Notes under the pieces: model-generated
What the model saw: only the letters and a program-made list of their open reading frames with translations
Told to the model about the DNA's origin: nothing
Databases searched by the model: none
Translations under genes and position numbers: made by a program
NCBI GenBank assembly: GCA_965221785.1
Contig: CBDCSR010000003.1
Span: forward strand, 186,001-250,000
Length of the DNA stretch: 64,000 nucleotides
Direction: 5' to 3'
Origin: BD2-11 sp965221785
Lineage (GTDB): Bacteria; Gemmatimonadota; Gemmatimonadetes; Longimicrobiales; Gaopeijiaceae
Shown here: one piece after another, positions 25,145-31,394 of the stretch
How the letters are laid out: the number at the start of each line of letters is the position of its first letter
How positions within the stretch are numbered: position 1 is the first letter of the stretch

Positions 25145-26080
25145 TCAAATCCTTCCTTCGGAGAAGCGGCTCGAACCCCAAACGGAAAAGCCGTGAATCA
25201 CGCCTCCGGGGAGACCCGATCGGAGCAGTGCCCGCATCTCAACGAGGCGGTGAAGGCAGCCGTTGAGACCGCCCAGTTCCTCGACGGCCGCCTCGTCCCT
25301 TCCCCGGATGGCATTCTCGACGCGCACGACCTCGCGCCGGACGGCTGCGCTGGTCTTGGGCTGCCGGCTGGGTTCTTCGGTGGCGGCGGCACCGACCCAG
25401 TTTCCCAAGATCGTCCGTGCCCGTCGGAGTTCCCTCGGGCCGCCTGCGACCCCGACGGCCTCGACCGACCAGCCCAGTTCCCTCAGCGCCTCCCAGAGCT
25501 TCAGGTGCCGATCCCGCCACGAACGGAGCGCCGTCGAGGTGTCGTAGCCGGGATCGGCGTGGACGAACACGGCGCGGCTTGAGTCCAGCGCCACGGGCAT
25601 CCCGTGCGGGAAGTATCGCCGCGCGCCCTCGGCGGCGCCCCGGTAGATGCGGGCGGGCAGGAGCGAACGAGCGATGCCGAGCGCCTCGAACGCGGTGACC
25701 TTCTCCGGCTCGGTCGGCAGCCAGGACAGGCCGGTGTGCTCGATCACGTAGTCGAACGAGAGCAGGCGGCGCAGGGCCACTTCGGGCGAGGTGATCCTCC
25801 GGTGGCGAACGCCTTCGGCACCGAGTGCCCGGTAGATGCCGCGCGCGCAGATCCGGCAGATCTTCAGGTCTCCGACCGTCTCTTCGGCGGCCAGCCGCCG
25901 GTCCCTCAGCGCCTGCACGAACCGGAGCGCCGTGAAGCGGCTGACCCCGAGCCACGCCGAAAGCTGCGTGCGGGTGAACACGCCTCCGTGCAGGCTCGCC
26001 AAGGCGATCCACTCCGCGCGGCGGCCCGTCAGGCCGAACGGCTCCAGCGCCTTCTCCCGCCCCTGTAGATGGTGGATCAT
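25145..26080 (-). CDS. Winged-helix replication-relaxation-like protein, mobile-element associated
   Basis: Start at the ATG at 26080 (protein MIHHLQGREK...); codons further upstream are unlike protein. The 311-residue product begins with a helix-turn-helix/winged-helix unit (LASLHGGVFTRTQLSAWLGVSR, then a recognition-like helix and a wing, RLAAEETVGDLKICRI), followed by a mixed alpha/beta domain with FDYVIEHTGLSWLPTEPEKV and VALDSSRAVFVHADPG. This layout recalls the replication-relaxation family encoded on conjugative and integrative elements, but the match is only by pattern. It is divergent from the integrase gene, sharing a 325-bp intergenic region, which supports a role in control or mobilisation of that element. 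Confidence 0.5.
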   Translation of the reverse strand: MIHHLQGREKALEPFGLTGRRAEWIALASLHGGVFTRTQLSAWLGVSRFTALRFVQALRDRRLAAEETVGDLKICRICARGIYRALGAEGVRHRRITSPEVALRRLLSFDYVIEHTGLSWLPTEPEKVTAFEALGIARSLLPARIYRGAAEGARRYFPHGMPVALDSSRAVFVHADPGYDTSTALRSWRDRHLKLWEALRELGWSVEAVGVAGGPRELRRARTILGNWVGAAATEEPSRQPKTSAAVRREVVRVENAIRGRDEAAVEELGGLNGCLHRLVEMRALLRSGLPGGVIHGFSVWGSSRFSEGRI

Positions 26081-26405
26081 CTCGGCCGCCGTTGGTCGAG
26101 GGCTTTGCTTTGTACGAGGGTTCCTGCTCCCACAGTAGGACTCGGACTCCGTGGTGGGGACCAAGGGCTGATGGTCCCTGCCGAGAGAAATCGGGGAGCG
26201 CGCCTCCGGGCGCGTCAAGTCGCGTCTGCGGGCTATGGTCCCGAGCCATCCGGCGCGGTCCCGGATGCGGAACGGGCTCCGGCAGCCGCTCCCCCATCGC
26301 TTACGAGAAGCGAACGGCACGAGTGCCGCACTAGTCAAGCCGCCTTCGTCCAGCGAGATTCCGTTGCGCAGATCGTGCAGTCCATCAATCGAGAGGAATC
26401 GAACG
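26081..26405. other. 325-bp divergent intergenic region before integrase
   Basis: No gene. It holds a weaker relative of the structured elements: GGGGAGCG (26193-26200) pairs with CGCTCCCC (26287-26294), with an internal hairpin CGCGCC-TCCG-GGCGCG (26199-26214). Likely to contain the promoters for both mobile-element genes. Confidence 0.35.
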
Positions 26406-27563
26406 ATGGCACGCACGAAACGAAGTCGGCGCTCGTACAGCGCCGGCGAATGGGGCCGGAACCGGGTGAGGGTGTTCACCGATCCCAAGACCGGCCTTTA
26501 CCAGATGGAGTGGCGCGAGAACGGGCGCAGGCTGAGCCGGTCGCTGGGGCACCGTAACTGGACTCGGGCGAAGAAGCAGGCCGACGAGGCCGCTGCGGGC
26601 TTCGAGGTGCATCAGCCCAACGGCAAAACCGATCCCGAGCCGCTCACGCTGGGAAGGCTTTTTGAAATCTACGGGGAGGAGGTAACGCCGACCAAGGCCG
26701 ACAGATCGCGGCGATACGACCGGGTTGCGATGAGGATGTTCCTCGGGTTCTTCGGTAAGGACCGCGATCCGGCGACCCTGTCGCAGCGCGACTGGGATCG
26801 TTTCATCCGGGAGCGGAGGACTGGCAAGGTTGGACCCAGCGGCAAACCGGTGTCCGACCGGACCGTCGAGTTCGACTTGAGATTCCTGATCGCCGTCCTC
26901 AACTGGGCGTCGAAGTCCCGGGACGAGAACGGGAAACTCCTTCTCGCCTCGAATCCGCTGAGGGGCTTGAAGACGCCCAAGGAGAAGAACCCCACCCGAG
27001 TCGTCCTTTCCGACGAAGAGTACGGGGCGTTGCTCGGGGTCTCCCGGCGGGTCGACTGGCGGTTCCATGTCGCGCTTGTGCTCGCACACGAGACCGGACA
27101 CAGAATCGGCGCGATCCGCCACCTCAGATGGGCGGATATCGACTTCGAGGACAGGACCATCGTGTGGCGGGCGGAGCATGAGAAGACGGGCTACGAGCAC
27201 GTCACGCCGATGACCGACGAGGCCATCGTTGCCTTGGAAGAGGCTGCGCAACGCGGGGATCCCGACGCCGGGGACTCTCCGGTGTTGCCTGCTCCCAGGG
27301 ACGCCTCGCGGTGCGCGGGCATATCGGCGGTCCGGTACTGGTGGGACAGTGCCCAAGTGCTTGCGGGGCTAGAACCCAGACGCGGGAGGGGCTGGCATTC
27401 GCTGAGGCGAAAGTTCGCATCCGACCTCATGGCTCTTCCGCTGAAGGTGCTTTGCGAGCTCGGTGGCTGGAAGGAGGCCCAGACGGTGCTGCGCTGCTAT
27501 CAACAGGCCGACGCTGGACAGCTCAGGAAGGCGTTGGAGAGCCGCCCGAGAGTTCGCGCCTGA
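26406..27563 (+). CDS. Tyrosine-type site-specific integrase/recombinase
   Basis: Start at 26406, preceded by GAGAGG at nine bases; the open frame upstream has no domain. The 385-residue protein shows an N-terminal beta segment (about 19-50, arm-binding-like), a SAM-like core-binding domain (about 80-175), and a catalytic domain with Arg233 (in HETGHRIGAIRHL), Lys260 (EHEKTGYEH), His331-x-x-Arg334 (HSLRR), Trp355 where many have His, and Tyr365 (VLRCYQQ). All catalytic positions needed for strand exchange are present, so the enzyme could be active. It likely integrated the neighbouring segment; a truncated gene begins 65 bases after its stop. Confidence 0.92.
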   Translation: MARTKRSRRSYSAGEWGRNRVRVFTDPKTGLYQMEWRENGRRLSRSLGHRNWTRAKKQADEAAAGFEVHQPNGKTDPEPLTLGRLFEIYGEEVTPTKADRSRRYDRVAMRMFLGFFGKDRDPATLSQRDWDRFIRERRTGKVGPSGKPVSDRTVEFDLRFLIAVLNWASKSRDENGKLLLASNPLRGLKTPKEKNPTRVVLSDEEYGALLGVSRRVDWRFHVALVLAHETGHRIGAIRHLRWADIDFEDRTIVWRAEHEKTGYEHVTPMTDEAIVALEEAAQRGDPDAGDSPVLPAPRDASRCAGISAVRYWWDSAQVLAGLEPRRGRGWHSLRRKFASDLMALPLKVLCELGGWKEAQTVLRCYQQADAGQLRKALESRPRVRA

Positions 27564-27601
27564 CCCAAGGCGTTCGGCGGGAATCGAAAAGCGGGAATTA
27601 G

Positions 27602-27626
27602 GGGTGGGAGTCGCGTAAGCTCAATC
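27602..27626 (+). repeat. Degenerate direct repeat, right copy (possible attachment-site remnant)
   Basis: This block, ending CGCGTAAGCTCAATC, lies 38 bases past the integrase stop and touches the broken 3' end of the adjacent glycoside-hydrolase-like gene. It matches 18 of 25 positions with 616-640. Position beside the integrase is where an attachment site is often found, but identity is too low to call one. Confidence 0.25.
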
Positions 27627-27627
27627 G

Positions 27628-28239
27628 TCAAAGTAAGATGTGAGCCCGATAGCTTCCGCCGCAGTAGCAGAAGTCGAACTCGGGGTGCTCGATGTCCTGA
27701 ACCAGGTTGTAGGTCTCCCACAGTCCGCGCGGCAGGATGACGTCGCAGTGGCGCACGTAGTCGAGGTGCACGCCGTCGATGGCAGGATTTGCCGCCAGCT
27801 CTCCAACCAGGCCGCGCAGGTACGCCCGCACGGGTTCCCGCGCGGGGCAGACCCACCTGTAGTAGTCCACGTAGGGCGGGTGTTCGAGCGAGCTCTGCAG
27901 GTTGCGGCTAAGGGTGAACCATTCGGGATGGTTCTCACGGGCCCATGCATCCCCGTTCCGGTTCATCGTCCAGAACCAGCGATGGTACTCCAGCCCCTCG
28001 GCGCGGGCCGCACCCGAAACCAGGTCGACGTCTCCTCCTCCGACGAGCACGGCGCCCACCCCTGCCTCCCGCAGGCGCGCGAACCGCCGCCGCCATTCGC
28101 CTGCGTCGCGGTCGCGGTTGCCGTGCACCCAGCTCCAGACGCTGAAGGATGAGCCCTCATCCGATCCCGAAGCGCAACCCAGCAGAGGCGCAAGCGCCAG
28201 CGCACCGCCGGCAGCCTGAACGAAATCGCGACGGTTCAT
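27628..28239 (-). pseudogene. C-terminally truncated glycoside-hydrolase-like (GHL10-type) lipoprotein
   Basis: The 203-residue frame begins with a twin-arginine/lipoprotein-like signal (MNRRDFVQAAGGALALAPLLGC) and continues like the N-terminal half of family-10-like glycosyl hydrolases (FSVWSWVHGN, LREAGVGAVLVGGGDVD, YHRWFWTMNR, IDGVHLDYVRHCDV). Homology-like sequence ends at HPEFDFCYC; the last ten residues (GGSYRAHILL) look random. Full members are about 400 residues, so the catalytic half appears lost at about 27660, right beside the integrase region. Its ATG overlaps the CBM9-like gene stop by four bases, so it was the second gene of that operon. A short functional protein is less likely. 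Confidence 0.65.
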
Positions 28240-29105
28240 TCCGGCACCCCCTCAACGAAGCGCACCACGCCCCACTTCTCCGGGATGTGCATGTCGATCT
28301 CTCCCTGGGGAGCCCAGACCCAATTGTCTTCGGGATGATCGCTCCAATCGACGGGCTCGCGCGCCTTGCGGTATCCCCCGTCCTCGATGACCAGGGGCCA
28401 TTGCACCCGGGAGAAGTTGACGCGCCATTCGTCGCCGGGGCCGGGCGCCGTCCCGGATCCCGAGCCGTCCGGGGGCCGCAGGGCCGACCACGGAATCGCG
28501 ATCTCCACGGTCCAGCCCCGATCCTCGTCCGACGGGTCGTTGAGGGTGCCGTCGAGCCGTACCGCCGTTCGCAGCCCCTCCATGTCCCACGCGATATGCG
28601 CCCTGCCCCCACGGCTGTAGGGCCTGTCCAGAAAGAGATCGAACTCCGTGCCGAGGGCATTGATCTCCAGCTCGTAGTACGCCAGCCCGTCCCCGTCGGG
28701 ATCGAGGAAGACTTCGAAGTCGTGGTCGCGGTAGATGATCGCGTCCCGCTCCGTGAGCGTCGCCCAGAGGTGCGGCTCCTCGAGTTCGGCCCCCACATAC
28801 AGGCAACATGCGTCCCAGGTGAGCCTGGCGCGTGTGGCCCACTGCGGATCCGGCCAGTCCTCGCCCCGGATGTCGACGAAGGACTCCGTCCAGGGCGCAT
28901 CCCGCCACGCCCCGTCGCCGAGGTCCCCGTCGATCACCGGGGCAGACGAGGCCATCGGCGCTTCGTATACCCGCGTGCTGCCGGTCGACTGGACGGGAGC
29001 CTCCGGCGGCCGACATGTGACCAGGGCGGCCGCACACGCCAGCGCGACAACGGCGGTGCACCGTCGGGCAACCCGCGAGCGCTGTCGGCAGGGTCTCGGC
29101 TGCAT
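28236..29105 (-). CDS. CBM9-like carbohydrate-binding lipoprotein/domain protein
   Basis: A 289-residue exported protein. After a short basic N-terminus and hydrophobic stretch ending LVTC (possible lipidation Cys near 31), the rest is one family-9 carbohydrate-binding-like domain: APVIDGDLGDGAWRDAPW, TRARLTWDACCLYVGAELEEP, DHDFEVFLDPDGDGLAYYELEINALGT read as consecutive beta strands, and WTVEIAIPWSAL near the end. Such modules bind sugars, or occur alone in polysaccharide-use loci. It is translationally coupled to the truncated glycoside-hydrolase gene (ATGA overlap at 28236-28239), so the pair probably once served one carbohydrate. Confidence 0.82.
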   Translation of the reverse strand: MQPRPCRQRSRVARRCTAVVALACAAALVTCRPPEAPVQSTGSTRVYEAPMASSAPVIDGDLGDGAWRDAPWTESFVDIRGEDWPDPQWATRARLTWDACCLYVGAELEEPHLWATLTERDAIIYRDHDFEVFLDPDGDGLAYYELEINALGTEFDLFLDRPYSRGGRAHIAWDMEGLRTAVRLDGTLNDPSDEDRGWTVEIAIPWSALRPPDGSGSGTAPGPGDEWRVNFSRVQWPLVIEDGGYRKAREPVDWSDHPEDNWVWAPQGEIDMHIPEKWGVVRFVEGVPE

Positions 29106-29111
29106 CGTGTC

Positions 29112-29786
29112 CTACTCCCTGCGTGCCACCAGAACGGCTATGGGCCCCTCGTGCCACGCGATCCCGGCCTCGAAGCCCGCGGTCGCCATCGCCGCCAGCT
29201 CCAGCTCAATCGGCTGGTAGGTGTCTTCCTCCGCCCACTCCGCGAAGTGCTGCCAGGCCCGTTCCTCGGGGATTCCCCGGGAGACCATGTGCGCCGCCCA
29301 GAATGCGTACCCCGCCTCCCGCCCCTCGGGGTCCGACGGCATCACGGCATCCGCGTTCACGAAGACGCCCCCGGGGCGCAGGGATGCATGGATGCGCCGG
29401 TAGAGGGTGCCCTTGTCCGCCATTTCGGGAATGTGATGGAGGGCCAGCGAAGCCACGACCGCGTCGCACGCCGGCAGCGGATCCAGAAAGGACTGCTCGC
29501 GGAAGCGCGCCCGGCTCCCGAAGCGCTCCAGCCGGGCCCGCGCCTGATCGAGCATCTCCGGATCCACGTCGACAAGCTCAATGGCGTCGACGGCCTCGTG
29601 CCGGAGGATCGCCTCGGAGAGGGCTCCGGTGCCGGCCCCAAGGTCGAGCACCAGGCCGGGACGCACGGACGCGACCGCGCGCGCGGCGACATCCAGCATC
29701 GCCTCGTACCCAGGAATGAAGCGGCGGATGATTTCGTCGTAGGCATCGACATCGACGCGCAGGTGACGGCGAACCGAGTGCGACAT
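29112..29786 (-). CDS. Class I SAM-dependent methyltransferase
   Basis: Starting from the ATG at 29786 (another at 29795 is in frame; both have weak ribosome-binding sites), the product is about 224 residues. It has the class I Rossmann signature: VLDLGAGTGALSEAIL (motif I), VDAIELVDVDPEMLDQA (acidic end of strand 2), CDAVVASLALHHIPEM (motif IV-like), and LRPGGVFVNADAV. The helical N-terminus (YDEIIRRFIPGYEAML) is common in small-molecule or ubiquinone/tRNA-modifying enzymes of the Methyltransf_25 type. Substrate unknown. Lies just upstream of the CBM9-like gene on the same strand (6-bp gap) but has no evident functional link. Confidence 0.85.
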   Translation of the reverse strand: MSHSVRRHLRVDVDAYDEIIRRFIPGYEAMLDVAARAVASVRPGLVLDLGAGTGALSEAILRHEAVDAIELVDVDPEMLDQARARLERFGSRARFREQSFLDPLPACDAVVASLALHHIPEMADKGTLYRRIHASLRPGGVFVNADAVMPSDPEGREAGYAFWAAHMVSRGIPEERAWQHFAEWAEEDTYQPIELELAAMATAGFEAGIAWHEGPIAVLVARRE

Positions 29787-29928
29787 GGGTCCCATAGTTC
29801 GCGCACGGGCGCCCGGCGTCAATCACGAGGCGTGCGCATCTGGTTCGGCCACCATCACGGGACTAGACTTCGGCGCGCTTGCGGTGAGTCGGTTTTGCAC
29901 ACCAATACGACAATTCGAGGAGTCAGCC

Positions 29929-30765
29929 ATGACCGTCGACATCAACGAAGTCGGCACCACAGCGTTCGTGATCGCCTGCTTCAGGGCGATGGAGAAGGAG
30001 CACCCGCAGCCTCTTTTCGAGGACCCGTATGCGGAGTGGTTCGTCACGGACCAGGCGATGGGGATGGCCCGCCAACTGGCTACGGCCGTTCCCGAGTCCA
30101 CCAGCATGCTGCGGTTCCGCACCCGCTACTTCAACCGCTTCGTACAGCGCGAAATCGCGGAGGGCGCGCGCCAGGTCGTGTCGCTTGGGGCCGGTCTGGA
30201 CATGCGGGCGCACATTTTCGCCGCTCCGGGCGTGACTCACTACGAAGTCGACCAGGGACCCGTGGTGGAATACAAGCACGGAGTCCTGCGCGAACACGGC
30301 GTCACCCCAAGCTCGTCGGTGCCCCACAACTATCTGGAGGTCGACCTTCCCGCGAAGCTCGCGGAAGCCGGATTCGACCGGAACGTCCGCACCGCGATCG
30401 TCTGGGAGGGGAACACCATGTACCTCCCCACGCACACGATCTTCCCGTTCCTCAACGGCCTTTGCGGCGGGATTTCATCGTTCCGGATTGCGTTCGACTA
30501 CTTCGCAGAGGACATGGCCGAGCGCAATTTCGAGAGGGAAGAGGACCTGGAACGCATTGAAGCGGTGGAGCGCGCGATGGGGGCTTCGTTCCCGACCGGT
30601 TTCGCAGACCTGTCGGTTTTCGAGGCGGAGACCCCGCTGAAGGTATTGGAGTCGGGGCCCATCGGAGACCTGGGCGAGGCGTACGGCACCGACGACATCG
30701 CTGAGAACATGGCGGAGGATGAGGGGCTGAGGATCTATCAGTATTGCGTGCTTGGTACACGGTAG
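29929..30765 (+). CDS. SAM-dependent methyltransferase, LCM/TIGR00027 type
   Basis: The ATG at 29929 is preceded by GAGGAG at seven bases. The 278-residue product fits the leucine-carboxyl-methyltransferase-like family common in actinobacteria and other environmental bacteria: AFVIACFRAMEKE, FEDPYAEWFV, VVSLGAGLDMRAHIF (SAM-binding loop), YEVDQGPVVEYK (acidic SAM-ribose contact and its following helix), and AIVWEGNTMYLP. These enzymes O-methylate carboxylates or small metabolites, including polyketide-type precursors; none is implied here. It is followed by a DinB-like gene in the same direction, 77 bp away. Confidence 0.88.
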   Translation: MTVDINEVGTTAFVIACFRAMEKEHPQPLFEDPYAEWFVTDQAMGMARQLATAVPESTSMLRFRTRYFNRFVQREIAEGARQVVSLGAGLDMRAHIFAAPGVTHYEVDQGPVVEYKHGVLREHGVTPSSSVPHNYLEVDLPAKLAEAGFDRNVRTAIVWEGNTMYLPTHTIFPFLNGLCGGISSFRIAFDYFAEDMAERNFEREEDLERIEAVERAMGASFPTGFADLSVFEAETPLKVLESGPIGDLGEAYGTDDIAENMAEDEGLRIYQYCVLGTR

Positions 30766-30842
30766 CGCCGCCATCGGCCCACGGGCCGCCCGCCGACAGT
30801 TCCGACCATTTTCGCCTACTGCATACTGAGGAGAGGTACCCG

Positions 30843-31388
30843 ATGACACCCACGAATTCCGGCACGCCCGACCTTCGCTATCCAATCGGCCGGTACGCTC
30901 CTCCGGAGGAGATCACGGAGCAGCAGGTCGATGACTGGATCGACCAGATCGCGGCTCTGCCCGCGGATCTGCGGGCGACGGTCGCGTCCCTCACGGACGA
31001 ACAGCTGGACACGCCGTACCGGCCGGACGGCTGGACCGTGCGCCAGGTCGTGCACCACCTGTTCGACAGCCACATGAACAGCTACGTGCGCTTCAAGTGG
31101 ACGCTCACCGAGGACCGGCCGGTCATCAAGGCCTACGACGAGAAGGCCTGGGCGGAGTTGCCGGACGCCCGGGGCCCGGTCGGCCCGTCGCTCGACGCCC
31201 TGCAGGCCCTGCACACCCGCTGGGAAGAGCTGCTGCGCGGCCTCGACTGGTCGCAGTTCCAGCTCGAGTTCGTGCACCCGCACGCCGGCCCGGTGCCGCT
31301 GTCCAGGAACGTGGGCCTCTACGCCTGGCACGGCCGGCACCATCTGGCGCACGTCGAGCGGCTGGTGGAGCGGGAAGGCTGGATGTAG
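30843..31388 (+). CDS. DinB/YfiT-like putative metal-dependent hydrolase or thiol transferase
   Basis: Start at 30843 after GAGGAG. The 181-residue product matches YfiT/BstA-type DinB proteins: RYPIGRYAPPEEI at the start, the first metal His in RQVVHHLFDSHMN, and the pair HGRHHLAHVERL near the end; three His coordinate a divalent metal (Ni2+ or Zn2+) in the four-helix fold. Family members include the bacillithiol S-transferase of Bacillus and uncharacterised stress proteins. The thiol used here is unknown. Ends six bases before the convergent AAA ATPase gene. Confidence 0.88.
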   Translation: MTPTNSGTPDLRYPIGRYAPPEEITEQQVDDWIDQIAALPADLRATVASLTDEQLDTPYRPDGWTVRQVVHHLFDSHMNSYVRFKWTLTEDRPVIKAYDEKAWAELPDARGPVGPSLDALQALHTRWEELLRGLDWSQFQLEFVHPHAGPVPLSRNVGLYAWHGRHHLAHVERLVEREGWM

Positions 31389-31394
31389 TGCCGG

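Noticed and set aside
26235..26405. Upstream in-frame start for the integrase
   Set aside because: The ATG at 26406 has a ribosome-binding site and a typical integrase N-terminus; upstream residues look like random translation.
616..27626. A complete 27-kb integrated island bounded by direct repeats
   Set aside because: The two blocks are only 72% identical, the genes broken at the two ends are different rather than halves of one gene, and most enclosed genes look like ordinary chromosomal operons.
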